In this document: positions 8,633-18,004 of the stretch, in pieces
Position numbering within the stretch: position 1 is the first letter of the stretch
Layout of the letters: each line of letters begins with the position of its first letter
Source: Opacimonas sp014872805
GTDB lineage: Bacteria; Pseudomonadota; Gammaproteobacteria; Enterobacterales; Alteromonadaceae
Reading direction: 5' to 3'
Length of the DNA: 64,000 bases
NCBI GenBank assembly: GCA_014872805.1
Contig: WKFN01000010.1
Location: forward strand, 1-64,000
The notes under the pieces: generated by a model
The model's database searches: none
Seen by the model: only the letters and a program-made list of their open reading frames with translations
What the model was told of the DNA's origin: nothing
Program-made: the position numbers and the translations under genes

Positions 8633-10273
8633 GTGAGTAACGCTGAAGCAAGTTTAGAGCATTTGTTCCGTGTATTTACGATGCCGGAGCACCAAGACTC
8701 CACTTTGAGTCAGATTGAAAAGAATTTATCGGATAATTTATCTGACTTTTTGTCGCGCCATGTTGTCGCTAAACGCCATTCTTTAGAAGATATCGAGCGT
8801 GATTTTGCTTATGCCGAGATGCCCGAGCGCCCAGAGTTTGTTTCAGCGCATGCGCAAAAACTCCTTGATACGCTGGTTGCCCATTCCGTCAACACCTACG
8901 CGCCGACTTTTATTGGTCATATGACCTCAGCGTTACCTTACTTTCATTTATCCTTATCTAAGCTACTGGTTGGTCTTAACCAAAACCTCGTCAAAATCGA
9001 AACGTCCAAAGCGTTTACCCCCCTTGAACGTCAAGTTTTAGGCATGATGCACCATTTAGTATTCGCAAATGAGCCTCGATTTTATGACGCTCACTTGCAT
9101 TCTGCTCAACATTCTTTGGGTGCGTTTTGCTCTGGTGGGACGGTTGCTAATATGACTTCCTTGTGGGTGGCTCGAAATGCTAAATTAGCGCCAAAACTCG
9201 GTTTCAAAGGGGTGTCCCAAGAAGGTATTTTTGCAGCGTATCAAGCATATGGTATTTCAGATCTGGGAGTGATTTGCTCGCCACGAGCACATTACTCGGT
9301 TGGTAAAGCTGTTGATTTATTAGGTATGGGACGCAAAAATATTCTGCACAATACTGATTGTAATCACTTACTAACCCCAAATGAGGCATTGAGGATTGGG
9401 CGGGAATTTCAAGCCAAAGGCAAAGATATTTTGGCGATTGTCGGTATTGCTGGCACCACAGAGACTGGGCATATTGATCCACTGGATGAATTGGCCGATG
9501 TTGCTAAAGAATTAGGGTGTTGGTTTCATGTGGACGCAGCATGGGGTGGGGCAACTTTGTTTTCAAAGACCCACAAAGTCAAAATGCAGGGGATTGAGCG
9601 AGCCGATTCTGTAACGCTTGACGCGCATAAACAAATGTATGTTCCGATGGGCGCGGGAATGGCATTGTTCAAAGATCCACAAGCTGCCAACTCCGTTCGC
9701 CATCATGCACAGTACATTTTGCGTCAAGGTTCAAAAGACCTTGGCTCAACCACGTTGGAAGGCTCTCGTAACGGCATGGCCATGATGGTGTATTCGTCAT
9801 TGCATATCCTTGGACGTGAGGGGTATGAATTACTCATCGACCAAAGTATAGGTAAAGCTCAACAATTTGCAGCTATGATTGATGGCGATACAGATTTTGA
9901 ATTGGTAACTCATCCAATATTATCTTTATTAACGTATCGCTATGTTCCAGCAGCAGCCCAGAGCTTATTATCTGACCCCACGCATTATCATGCGCTTAAT
10001 GAGTTATTGAATCGTCTGACAAAAGCGATTCAAAAATCACAGCGTGAGGCGGGCAAGTCTTTTGTTTCAAGAACCCGTTTTGCGGTGGATAAATATTCTC
10101 ATGATGTATTGACGGTTTTTCGTGTGGTGATTGCCAATCCGCTAACAACCGTGAATCATTTGCGTGATATATTGGCCGAACAAAAAGCCATTGCGCTTGA
10201 AACGGAAGCTTATCAAGCGCTAATGGAATATGTGACACAGGCTACGGCAACTCAAGCGGTAGGTTATCAATAA
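8633..10273 (+). CDS. panP: Pyridoxal-dependent aspartate 1-decarboxylase PanP
   Basis: A group II PLP-dependent decarboxylase (546 aa) that converts L-aspartate to beta-alanine for pantothenate synthesis, substituting for the pyruvoyl enzyme PanD. The HVDAAWGG segment (299-306, with D301) and the PLP lysine K333 in LDAHKQMY are intact. The start is GTG at 8633 behind a GGA-type ribosome site. It lies beside panC and panB, where E. coli carries panD, which strongly supports PanP over glutamate decarboxylase. It runs tail-to-tail into panC with a 32-bp overlap. Confidence 0.9.
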   Translation: MSNAEASLEHLFRVFTMPEHQDSTLSQIEKNLSDNLSDFLSRHVVAKRHSLEDIERDFAYAEMPERPEFVSAHAQKLLDTLVAHSVNTYAPTFIGHMTSALPYFHLSLSKLLVGLNQNLVKIETSKAFTPLERQVLGMMHHLVFANEPRFYDAHLHSAQHSLGAFCSGGTVANMTSLWVARNAKLAPKLGFKGVSQEGIFAAYQAYGISDLGVICSPRAHYSVGKAVDLLGMGRKNILHNTDCNHLLTPNEALRIGREFQAKGKDILAIVGIAGTTETGHIDPLDELADVAKELGCWFHVDAAWGGATLFSKTHKVKMQGIERADSVTLDAHKQMYVPMGAGMALFKDPQAANSVRHHAQYILRQGSKDLGSTTLEGSRNGMAMMVYSSLHILGREGYELLIDQSIGKAQQFAAMIDGDTDFELVTHPILSLLTYRYVPAAAQSLLSDPTHYHALNELLNRLTKAIQKSQREAGKSFVSRTRFAVDKYSHDVLTVFRVVIANPLTTVNHLRDILAEQKAIALETEAYQALMEYVTQATATQAVGYQ

Positions 10274-11093
10274 GGCGTGTTTTCCCTAAAAAGGCAGCGC
10301 CTAAAATCACGAGTTTCTTTTCTGCAAATCCCGCTGGTTGCAAAGTGTGTGCATTGCGGATTTCGATGTAATCTGGTTTAAAACCAACATCGGTTAAACG
10401 CGCATTGCCCTCGATAATAAGGCGGTTGTGGTCTTGCTCTCCGTCAAGTAATGCTTGCTTGATATCAGATAAAACGCGATATAGGGTCGGTGCAATTTGT
10501 CGTTGTTGCTCATTGAGATAACCGTTACGGGAACTCATGGCGAGCCCATCATCATGACGCATCGTCGGTACTGAAACGATATCAAGATTCATGGATAAAT
10601 CTTGGACCATGGCGTTAATAACTTGTACTTGCTGATAGTCTTTTTCACCAAAATAAGCAATATTCGGTTGCACCATATTGAACAGCTTAGTCACGACCGT
10701 TGCAACACCTCTAAAATGGCCAGGACGAGATGCGCCACAAATCATATGAGATATGCCAGGTACTTCGACAAAGGTTTGTTGCTCAAGACCGCGAGGATAA
10801 ATGCTTTTGGCTGTAGGAGTAAAAATGACATCAACGCCAAGTTCGGCTAATTGAGCAGAGTCTTCGGCAAGAGTACGAGGATAGTTATCTAAATCTTCTC
10901 CTGCACCAAATTGCATCGGGTTAACAAAAATTGACACAACTACGATATCAGCGTCTTTTTTTGCGGCTTCAACTAAGCTTAAGTGACCCAGATGTAGATT
11001 ACCCATGGTTGGTACAAAACCAATGCGCAGGCCTTTTAATTGCCATTCACGTCTAAGGGCTCGAAGTTCAGCAATATCTGATATGGTTTGCAT
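10242..11093 (-). CDS. panC: Pantoate--beta-alanine ligase (pantothenate synthetase)
   Basis: Joins pantoate and beta-alanine with ATP to make pantothenate. The HIGH-like nucleotidyltransferase motif PTMGNLHLGH (28-37) and downstream FGEKDYQQ and SSRNGYL motifs are present. I chose ATG 11093 because GGAG lies 5 nt upstream and the length to PTMGN then matches E. coli PanC. A GTG at 11099 overlapping the panB stop is possible but has poor spacing. Forms a unit with panB. The 3' end overlaps convergent panP by 32 bp. Confidence 0.95.
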   Translation of the reverse strand: MQTISDIAELRALRREWQLKGLRIGFVPTMGNLHLGHLSLVEAAKKDADIVVVSIFVNPMQFGAGEDLDNYPRTLAEDSAQLAELGVDVIFTPTAKSIYPRGLEQQTFVEVPGISHMICGASRPGHFRGVATVVTKLFNMVQPNIAYFGEKDYQQVQVINAMVQDLSMNLDIVSVPTMRHDDGLAMSSRNGYLNEQQRQIAPTLYRVLSDIKQALLDGEQDHNRLIIEGNARLTDVGFKPDYIEIRNAHTLQPAGFAEKKLVILGAAFLGKTRLIDNLPLELP

Positions 11094-11095
11094 GC

Positions 11096-11893
11096 TCACT
11101 CCGAAAAAGTATGTTCAGGGCCTGGAAATGTGCCAGATTTTACTTCGTTAATATACTGTGTCACAGCATCTTGCAGTGAGCCAGCTTGGGCGAGGTAATT
11201 TTTTGAGAACTTTGGCATGTAGTTAGCACTTACACCCAGCATATCATGCATAACTAAAATCTGTGCATCGGTGACATTACCTGCTCCGATGCCTATTACA
11301 GGAATCGTAAGGGCATCTGTTACACGCTTTGCCAAGGGAGCTGGAACACATTCTAGCACTAGGGCTTGAGCACCAGATGCTTCGAGTTCCAACGCGTTAT
11401 CTATTAATTGTTGCGCTGTGTCAGCCTCTCGGCCTTGTACTTTGAAGCCACCAAAAACATGCACAGATTGTGGCGTTAAGCCTAAGTGACCACATACCGG
11501 TACACCACATTCGGTTAACCTTGTAATGGTTGGGGTAAGCCAAGCCCCCCCTTCCAGTTTGACCATACTGGCGCCAGCCGCCATGAGTTTTGCTGCATTG
11601 GCACACGCTTTTTCGGGCGAATTATAGGTCATAAACGGCATGTCAGCCATGACGAAGCTGCGCTGAATACCACAGGCTACAGATTTTGTGTGATAAGCCA
11701 CTTCATCAATAGTGACTGCCAGCGTATCCTTTTCGCCTTTGAGTACCATCCCCAATGAGTCACCAATAAGCAAAATGTCGACACCCATAGAGTCGAAGAG
11801 TTTGGCAAAACTAGCATCATAGGCGGTTAATGCAGTGATCTTCTCACCATTTTGCTTCATTTTAAGCAATGTTGCAGTTGTAACAGATTTCAT
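11096..11893 (-). CDS. panB: 3-methyl-2-oxobutanoate hydroxymethyltransferase
   Basis: Transfers a hydroxymethyl group from methylene-tetrahydrofolate to ketoisovalerate, the first committed pantothenate step. It is full length (265 aa), with the Mg2+/substrate DSLG motif (45-48), VKLEGG and the C-terminal PIIGIGAG-type segment (here PVIGIGAG). AAGGA lies 7 nt upstream of the ATG. It is followed directly by panC. Confidence 0.96.
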   Translation of the reverse strand: MKSVTTATLLKMKQNGEKITALTAYDASFAKLFDSMGVDILLIGDSLGMVLKGEKDTLAVTIDEVAYHTKSVACGIQRSFVMADMPFMTYNSPEKACANAAKLMAAGASMVKLEGGAWLTPTITRLTECGVPVCGHLGLTPQSVHVFGGFKVQGREADTAQQLIDNALELEASGAQALVLECVPAPLAKRVTDALTIPVIGIGAGNVTDAQILVMHDMLGVSANYMPKFSKNYLAQAGSLQDAVTQYINEVKSGTFPGPEHTFSE

Positions 11894-11972
11894 AGGATGT
11901 CCTTGCTAATAATCTGTAAAAATCAAAAAACGGCACTATAAAGCGAAAACTGGCAAAATACTAGTTTTCGAA

Positions 11973-12473
11973 TCAATTCATTAGCCTTGTAAGCGAAGTT
12001 AAATCACACTCTCTCACCCAGTGAGCGATGGATTGATTATCAGGCATGATCAAGTCAGGTTGAATTTCAAAGAGAGGTACTAAAACAAATTCTCGACCTT
12101 TTATACCGTAATGCGGCACAGTCAACTCATCTGTCTTGATGTATGCATCGCCGTACAATAATAAGTCCAGGTCTAAGGTTCTTGCCCCCCAGCGTTCCGC
12201 CTTTCGTACTCTACCATACTGCTGCTCAATAGCTTGTAGTTGATGAAGTAGTGCTAGAGGTTGTAAGTTTGTACTTACTTTGCAAACGGCATTGACATAA
12301 TCGGGTTGATCTTTTGGTCCCATAGGTGCACTGGAATAAAAGTGAGAACGCTCTAATAACTTTATCTCAGCATGGGACGCTATAGCGGCAAGCGCATCGG
12401 TTAATTGTTGGACTGGGTTGCCAAGGTTGGCACCTAAACCAATGAAGATCCCTGGGCTTGGATTGTATTTCAC
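11973..12473 (-). CDS. folK: 2-amino-4-hydroxy-6-hydroxymethyldihydropteridine pyrophosphokinase
   Basis: HPPK, 166 aa, transfers pyrophosphate from ATP to 6-hydroxymethyl-dihydropterin in folate synthesis. It shows GLGANLGNP (12-20) and the active-site stretch RWGARTLDLDLLLYGD (94-109) with the two Mg2+-binding aspartates. It starts with GTG and overlaps the pcnB stop by 4 bp (GTGA). The pcnB-folK order is the usual gammaproteobacterial arrangement. Confidence 0.95.
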   Translation of the reverse strand: MKYNPSPGIFIGLGANLGNPVQQLTDALAAIASHAEIKLLERSHFYSSAPMGPKDQPDYVNAVCKVSTNLQPLALLHQLQAIEQQYGRVRKAERWGARTLDLDLLLYGDAYIKTDELTVPHYGIKGREFVLVPLFEIQPDLIMPDNQSIAHWVRECDLTSLTRLMN

Positions 12474-13789
12474 GACTTTTTCCGCTTACGACGATAGCGG
12501 CCTTTGCTAGGTGAGCTTTGCCTAAGATCATCGAGCATGGTTTTACGTTGTTCGTTATTAGCTTCTTGGAAATCCGTCCACCACTGTGCTAATTCGAACA
12601 AATCACCGCCTTCAATTTGGCCCCGTAATAATAAAAAGTCATATGCCGCGCGGAATCTAGGATGAGCAAGCATTTGGTAAGCGCGACGCCCATAGCGCTT
12701 GGAAAGGCGATGTTGAAAATGCCAAATTTCACGCATAGGGATACTAAAGCGTTTGGGGATCATTATCCGTTTGAGTTGTGAGCTCAACACACTGCTACAC
12801 GCCATACTAAAAGCATCAGCAGGAGATAAGCCGGATTCTGTCTGATATTGTGCTGTCGCCTCTTCAATGGGGTACCAAAGTAGAGCCGCATAAATAAATG
12901 CTGGGGTCACCCTTTGGCCATTATTGATACGATTATCGGTGTTGATAACGACTTGTTCGACAAAACGAGCTTCTCTAGACCCGACTATTTTGGTCAAATT
13001 AGCGGTTTGTGGAAATAGCTGTGCGAACAGGCCGAATTTTTCAAGCAGTTCATAGGTAAGCAAACCTTGTCCATTAAAAAGCAGCTTGAGTACTTCTTCA
13101 AACAAACGTGCCGGTGGAATATTTTGTAACAAACCGGCATGGTGATGAATCGCATCAGAGCTTGGTTCGTCGATCTCCATATTCAGCTTTGCGGCAAAGC
13201 GCACGGCACGTAACATTCGCACCGGATCTTCACGATAGCGAGTCTCTGGATCACCAATTAAACAAAGACGTCTCGCTTTGAGATCTTGTAGCCCACCAAC
13301 AAAATCGATAACTTTGCCATTGTGCACACCAAAATAAAGCGCATTGATAGTAAAATCACGTCTTACTGCGTCTTCTTCTATGGTGCCATACACATTATCT
13401 CTGACCAGCTGGCCTTGTTCGTCAGCTTTGGCAACATCATTGGTTTGTGAGGGGGCTTGCTCACTATTGTGTGGGCCACGAAAAGTTGCAACTTCGATGA
13501 TCTCTCGGCCAAACACAATGTGCGCCAAACGAAAGCGTCGTCCTATGATGCGACAATTGCGAAATAACCCTTTTATCTGTTCAGGTCGTGCGCTGGTGGC
13601 AATATCAAAGTCTTTAGGTTGTTTACCCAACAGGATATCACGCACACAACCACCAACAAGATACGCTTCAAAACCAGCCGAGTGTAAGCGCTCACAAACC
13701 TTTATAGCATTAGAGGAAAGTTTATCTAGCGAAACCGAATGTTCGCCAGGAGTAAGAGAGACAGCTCTGTGAGATACCGAATTAGGCAT
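12470..13789 (-). CDS. pcnB: Poly(A) polymerase I
   Basis: Class II nucleotidyltransferase that adds 3' poly(A) tails to RNA and so promotes decay. It has the GG motif with VRD (46-51), the catalytic DFD (60-62) and the downstream RRDFTINAL motif typical of PcnB and CCA enzymes. The lysine/arginine-rich tail (RYRRKRKK) and length (439 aa) fit PAP I rather than CCA transferase. The ATG at 13789 lacks an obvious Shine-Dalgarno, so the exact start is less certain. Confidence 0.92.
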   Translation of the reverse strand: MPNSVSHRAVSLTPGEHSVSLDKLSSNAIKVCERLHSAGFEAYLVGGCVRDILLGKQPKDFDIATSARPEQIKGLFRNCRIIGRRFRLAHIVFGREIIEVATFRGPHNSEQAPSQTNDVAKADEQGQLVRDNVYGTIEEDAVRRDFTINALYFGVHNGKVIDFVGGLQDLKARRLCLIGDPETRYREDPVRMLRAVRFAAKLNMEIDEPSSDAIHHHAGLLQNIPPARLFEEVLKLLFNGQGLLTYELLEKFGLFAQLFPQTANLTKIVGSREARFVEQVVINTDNRINNGQRVTPAFIYAALLWYPIEEATAQYQTESGLSPADAFSMACSSVLSSQLKRIMIPKRFSIPMREIWHFQHRLSKRYGRRAYQMLAHPRFRAAYDFLLLRGQIEGGDLFELAQWWTDFQEANNEQRKTMLDDLRQSSPSKGRYRRKRKKS

Positions 13790-13826
13790 GAAATAGTATG
13801 TTCTTGGTTTATATTATTCGAATTAT

Positions 13827-14735
13827 CTATACATCATAAGGGTTTATGTGTCGTTCGACAATCATTTCCTGTTGAAATTCAGGCGTGTTAACACGCCATT
13901 GTTGAATACCATCGGCGAGTAATCCATTGATCGATGTTGCATTTGAATGCAAACCAAGTAAGGCAAAAACGTTTCTTAAATTGTCTAATGGCTTTGTGTT
14001 GTCGAGTGCTGGTGCGTGATTTTGTTTACTGAGTTTTTTTCCTGGCTTGGTAACCAGCACTGGGCAATGTGCGTAGTTAGGTATGGACTGTTCAGTAAGG
14101 CTCTCCCACAAATTGAGTTGCAACAAGGTGGTCGGAAGCAAATCAGTGCCCCGAACGATATGAGTAATGCCTTGTGCAATATCATCTAATACAACGGCAA
14201 GGTTATACGCGACCAATCCATCTTTACGCTGTAAAACACAATCTTCAAAAGCGGAATGTTCAATCAGCGTTTGGTGTGGCATAGTTTTTTTTACTTGTTG
14301 TAAGCCGTGCCAGCGATCAGTAAATTCAGTGATAGTAGTTTCATTATGCCAGCGAATGGCGCCAAAGTTGTGATGAGCCTGGCGACATTGTCCTTGATAA
14401 AGTGGATGGTTTGCTTTGATTTGTGATCGGGTACACTGACAAAAATAGGCTTTGTTTTCTCCTAAAAGTGAATCAAGCGTTGCGCGATAAGCTACTAGGC
14501 GTTCATGCTGCCAAAAAACAGGTAAGTCTGACACCATGCCATGAATTTCAAGAGTCTCAATAATGAGTTGAGAGGCACCGGGCACTTCTCGTGGTGGGTC
14601 AATGTCTTCGATTCGCAATAGCCATAAACCATCGTGGGCTTTGGCATCAAGATAACTCACCGTTGCGGTAAACAATGAGCCAAGATGAAGAGGGCCGGAT
14701 GGGGACGGAGCAAAACGTCCCACATAAGCTGACAT
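13827..14735 (-). CDS. gluQ: Glutamyl-Q tRNA(Asp) synthetase
   Basis: A truncated GluRS paralogue (302 aa, no anticodon-binding domain) that glutamylates queuosine in tRNA(Asp). The HIGH-like motif HLGS (17-20) and KMSKS-like KLSKQ (234-238) are present. A zinc site of the C-x-C-x11-Y-x3-C type (C99, C101, Y113, C117) is seen. It lies 3 bp after the dksA stop, as in E. coli, and is probably co-transcribed. Confidence 0.94.
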   Translation of the reverse strand: MSAYVGRFAPSPSGPLHLGSLFTATVSYLDAKAHDGLWLLRIEDIDPPREVPGASQLIIETLEIHGMVSDLPVFWQHERLVAYRATLDSLLGENKAYFCQCTRSQIKANHPLYQGQCRQAHHNFGAIRWHNETTITEFTDRWHGLQQVKKTMPHQTLIEHSAFEDCVLQRKDGLVAYNLAVVLDDIAQGITHIVRGTDLLPTTLLQLNLWESLTEQSIPNYAHCPVLVTKPGKKLSKQNHAPALDNTKPLDNLRNVFALLGLHSNATSINGLLADGIQQWRVNTPEFQQEMIVERHINPYDV

Positions 14736-14738
14736 GAC

Positions 14739-15185
14739 TTAACCTAAGAGTTGTTTCTCTTTGATTTCTGCCATGGTTTTACAATCAACACATAAATCGG
14801 CCGTAGGACGAGCTTCTAAACGGCGAATACCGATTTCGATGCCGCATGAATCACAGAAACCAAAGTCATCATCATCAATGCGCTTGATAGTCTTTTCGAT
14901 TTTTTTGATAAGTTTCCGCTCACGGTCCCGAGTACGCAGTTCAAGAGCAAATTCTTCTTCTTGAGATGCGCGGTCAACTGGATCTGGGAAATTTGCAGCT
15001 TCATCCTGCATGTGATGAACAGTACGATCAACTTCTTGTCTGAGCTGATCGCGCCATGCAGTCAATATTGTCCGAAAGTGCGCCATCTGCGCGTCGTTCA
15101 TATACTCTTCGTCTTTGCCTTCTTGGTATGCTTCAATACCAGCAATAGAGAGTAATCCTAATGTTTTATTATTTGTAGTGGTCAT
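14739..15185 (-). CDS. dksA: RNA polymerase-binding transcription factor DksA
   Basis: Binds the RNA polymerase secondary channel and works with ppGpp in the stringent response. The coiled-coil tip DPVDRAS (68-74) carries the two functional aspartates, and the zinc finger has C111, C114, C132 and C135. I chose ATG 15185 because AAGGAG lies 7 nt upstream and the protein then aligns with E. coli DksA from its start. An in-frame start 21 nt upstream would bury that Shine-Dalgarno in the coding region. Confidence 0.96.
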   Translation of the reverse strand: MTTTNNKTLGLLSIAGIEAYQEGKDEEYMNDAQMAHFRTILTAWRDQLRQEVDRTVHHMQDEAANFPDPVDRASQEEEFALELRTRDRERKLIKKIEKTIKRIDDDDFGFCDSCGIEIGIRRLEARPTADLCVDCKTMAEIKEKQLLG

Positions 15186-15498
15186 ACCACGTCTCCTTAA
15201 CAACACTTTACTGCAGTGTTGACACTATTCAACAAGTATAGTGTGTGTTTGAGTAATTTGACAAAAACCTAACATTACAGCTCAGATAATATGTTGGCTG
15301 TTTTATTGATTTTCAATCATTAAGACACCTAAAAAATGTAAGCTAATGATTTTAAATCGATTTTTGAATAATGCTAGTTCTTGCGCGCAAGATTATGGTC
15401 ACATTTTGGGCATTTGCAAGCTTTTTATAGACGCTAATCAATAAGTAATTGATACTATAGATATAAAAAAGGTTAGACCTAAGGACGACAGAACGGTT
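15186..15498. other. Intergenic region between divergent dksA and pepB
   Basis: A 313-bp AT-rich spacer without a gene. It holds the dksA promoter (15235-15264) and a perfect 12-bp palindrome CTTGCGCGCAAG (15380-15391) about 110 bp before pepB. An AT-rich stretch (TTGATACTATAGATATAA, near 15448-15465) may hold a pepB promoter, but I cannot assign its elements. Confidence 0.6.
15235..15264 (-). promoter_or_regulatory. Putative sigma-70 promoter of dksA
   Basis: On the minus strand, TTGTCA (15264-15259) and TATACT (15240-15235) are separated by 18 bp. Each is close to consensus. They lie about 50 bp upstream of the dksA start. Confidence 0.5.
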
Positions 15499-16764
15499 AT
15501 GACAGCTTTTACTTTACATTTATCCCAACAATCGCCAGTTGCTCCGTATGCATCGAGTGCCTTATTTAGCATCTTTGACAATACAGTAACGATTCATCAA
15601 TCTCTGAACGAGCCACAACGCAGTGTGCAAAAAGCCGCGCGTCAACTTGCTCCAATTATCGGCCAAGAAGTTGAGTTTGATGGATCTTGGGATGCGCTGA
15701 CACAAAGACTATTTATACAGGCGCTAGGTGCAAAAAATATTTCGGTACAATGGTCTAAACAAGTTGATGCATTGGCCTTAGATCAGCAAATAACAGCTTT
15801 GCAATTTGCTCAACAACTCATTAATGACACGCCGGAAAATATGTCGCCAGAGCAATTGGCTAAACAAGTTGCGCATTATTTGGAAGGTCTGGCGCCTGAA
15901 TGTGTTTCAGCAAAACACATAGTCGGAGATGCGTTGCTTGATTTTGGTTGGGTCGGGATACATGGAGTTGGCAGAGGCAGTGAACGCCCACCAGTCTTAC
16001 TGGAATTGGATTACAATCCGACAGGAGATCTCGATGCACCAGTAAGCACGGCGTTAGTCGGTAAGGGTATCACCTTTGACAGTGGCGGTTACAGCATCAA
16101 ATCTAGCGAAGGGATGTTGGATATGAAATGTGATATGGGAGGTGCGGCGACCGTCGCAGCAGCCTTGGGTTTGGCAATCAGCCGTGGTGTAAAAAAGCGT
16201 ATTAAGTTGTTTTTGTGTTGCGCTGAAAACTTGATTTCAGGACATGCATACAAACTTGGGGATATCCTGACATACAAAAATGGCGTCAGTGTTGAAATCG
16301 TAAATACGGATGCAGAAGGTCGCTTAGTCTTGGCTGATGGGCTTCAGGCTGCAAGTGAGTGCTCACCATCGTTAATTGTAGACGCTGCGACTTTAACCGG
16401 TGCCGCGGTCATGGCTGTCGGGACGGATTACAATGCCTTGTTTACGCAGTTCGATGAGCAAGCCAAACAATTGATGGCACTTGGAGATGCCAATGCAGAA
16501 CCTTTCTGGCGTTTGCCTTTGGCTGATTTTCACGTCGATATGTGTCCGTCACCGTTTGCGGATACTGCAAATAGCAGACCTCAAAAAGGTGGCGGTGCGG
16601 GTGGTGCATCGAATGCAGCAGGGTTCCTAAAACGCTTCGTTGACCCCAATATTCCGTGGCTACATATTGATTTAGCCGCTGCATACACACGCAATGCTTC
16701 AGAGCTAAGACCTGCAGGGGCAACCGCTATGGGAGTCTTGAGTATTGCGGATCTCATTGGCTAA
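15499..16764 (+). CDS. pepB: M17 leucyl aminopeptidase family protein (peptidase B type)
   Basis: A two-metal aminopeptidase (421 aa) that removes N-terminal residues from peptides. Metal and catalytic residues of the M17 family are in place: K189, D194, D212, and D271/E273 in the signature NTDAEGRL (269-276). The short N-terminal domain fits PepB rather than PepA. The stop codon overlaps the ATG of the next gene (TAATG), coupling it to yhgN and a DUF416 gene. Confidence 0.88.
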   Translation: MTAFTLHLSQQSPVAPYASSALFSIFDNTVTIHQSLNEPQRSVQKAARQLAPIIGQEVEFDGSWDALTQRLFIQALGAKNISVQWSKQVDALALDQQITALQFAQQLINDTPENMSPEQLAKQVAHYLEGLAPECVSAKHIVGDALLDFGWVGIHGVGRGSERPPVLLELDYNPTGDLDAPVSTALVGKGITFDSGGYSIKSSEGMLDMKCDMGGAATVAAALGLAISRGVKKRIKLFLCCAENLISGHAYKLGDILTYKNGVSVEIVNTDAEGRLVLADGLQAASECSPSLIVDAATLTGAAVMAVGTDYNALFTQFDEQAKQLMALGDANAEPFWRLPLADFHVDMCPSPFADTANSRPQKGGGAGGASNAAGFLKRFVDPNIPWLHIDLAAAYTRNASELRPAGATAMGVLSIADLIG

Positions 16765-17348
16765 TGGATACGTTATCTGCTGCAGTAATGCTCTTTTTGA
16801 TCATGGATCCTCTCGGCAATATGCCCATTGTCATGTCTGTGTTAAAAGAGTTTCCTGAGCGACGCCGAGCGATCATTCTGGTAAGGGAGCTGATATTTTC
16901 GCTTCTTATCTTACTTGGCTTTTTGTTTGCCGGCGAAAAGATCCTCATCTTCCTAAATATTGAGCAGGAGACGGTGAGTATTGCGGGTGGCATTATCCTA
17001 TTTATTATAGCTCTGAGGATGATTTTTCCGACTCCTGGTGGGGTAATGAATCTGCCAAAAGGCGAGGAGCCGTTTATTGTGCCGCTGGCAATCCCGATGA
17101 TCGCTGGCCCATCATCAATGGCGGCGCTGATCTTACTCTCCAATCAAGCACCAACCAGAATTATAGATTGGTCGTTGGCATTGTTGGGGGCTTGGGGATT
17201 GACTGCTATAATCTTGCTCAGTGCTAGTAAATTATATCGTCTGCTCGGTGATAAAGGGTTGGCTGCACTAGAACGATTGATGGGAATGATCTTGATCATG
17301 CTTTCAATACAGTTATTATTAAATGGGATCAAAAATTACCTCGCATGA
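16764..17348 (+). CDS. yhgN: MarC family membrane protein, YhgN-like
   Basis: An integral membrane protein (194 aa, six predicted helices) of the MarC/NAAT family. It resembles E. coli YhgN throughout, including the LIMDPLGN start and GEEPFIVPLAIPMIAGP near residues 92-108. The transported substrate is unknown. It overlaps both neighbours, by 1 bp with pepB and 4 bp with the DUF416 gene, so all three are one transcript. Confidence 0.88.
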   Translation: MDTLSAAVMLFLIMDPLGNMPIVMSVLKEFPERRRAIILVRELIFSLLILLGFLFAGEKILIFLNIEQETVSIAGGIILFIIALRMIFPTPGGVMNLPKGEEPFIVPLAIPMIAGPSSMAALILLSNQAPTRIIDWSLALLGAWGLTAIILLSASKLYRLLGDKGLAALERLMGMILIMLSIQLLLNGIKNYLA

Positions 17349-17986
17349 AAAAGTTATCCACCTTCCAACGTATTCGAGAACTCAAGCCTCAGTTAGCGAT
17401 CGTATTTGCGGCATCAGTATTATCAAGAATGACACCACACTATACATTGTATTTTGATGCCAATGATGATGCTGAACAAGCTCCACTGGCACAGCACATC
17501 CTACAACTAGTTTGGCAGCGACTTGCTGATCCTAAGCAGAGTTTTAATTTAAATGTGCAAATCGAAAAACTCGAGGCTAGCTTACCTGATCCTGCAACAG
17601 ACACTACCTTTGGAGTATTACCTGCAGTGGATGCTGGTTTGGGCCTTATTGCAGTGTTGAGATTTTGGCAAAATGTACAAGATGATGCGCCGGTCATGGT
17701 CGCTAAACTCGCACAAGGAGGTGTCGAAGCGTTTTTATTAGCAACGGATTTAGCAGAAGAATATGCCCAAGTGCAAGCTATCACCGATGAAGAAGAATAT
17801 GACAAAGCGAATCGAGTCTTGAATCAACATATCAAAGCACACCCTTTGATGATGTTTGAAACAGAATGGCAAAATACGTTATTAGATGTTTTGCAGAACA
17901 ATAAGTTATCCAACCAGGATCTCGTTCAGAAGTGCCAGCGAATGGCACATGAAACCGGGATAACCACATTGGGAATTGAGTTATAA
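17345..17986 (+). CDS. DUF416 family protein, YjaG-like
   Basis: A soluble helical protein (213 aa) of the DUF416/YjaG family. The family pattern is visible: RIRELKPQLAIVFAASVLSRM at the start, then a central GVLPAVDAGLGL stretch around residue 93. Function unknown in all members I know. It is the last gene of the pepB-yhgN unit and converges on rsmD. Confidence 0.8.
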   Translation: MKKLSTFQRIRELKPQLAIVFAASVLSRMTPHYTLYFDANDDAEQAPLAQHILQLVWQRLADPKQSFNLNVQIEKLEASLPDPATDTTFGVLPAVDAGLGLIAVLRFWQNVQDDAPVMVAKLAQGGVEAFLLATDLAEEYAQVQAITDEEEYDKANRVLNQHIKAHPLMMFETEWQNTLLDVLQNNKLSNQDLVQKCQRMAHETGITTLGIEL

Positions 17987-18004
17987 ATTTGGGTAAAACT
18001 GAAC

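Noticed and set aside
13344..13772. A 142-codon plus-strand frame opposite pcnB
   Set aside because: It is antisense to conserved poly(A) polymerase motifs and shows no protein features of its own.
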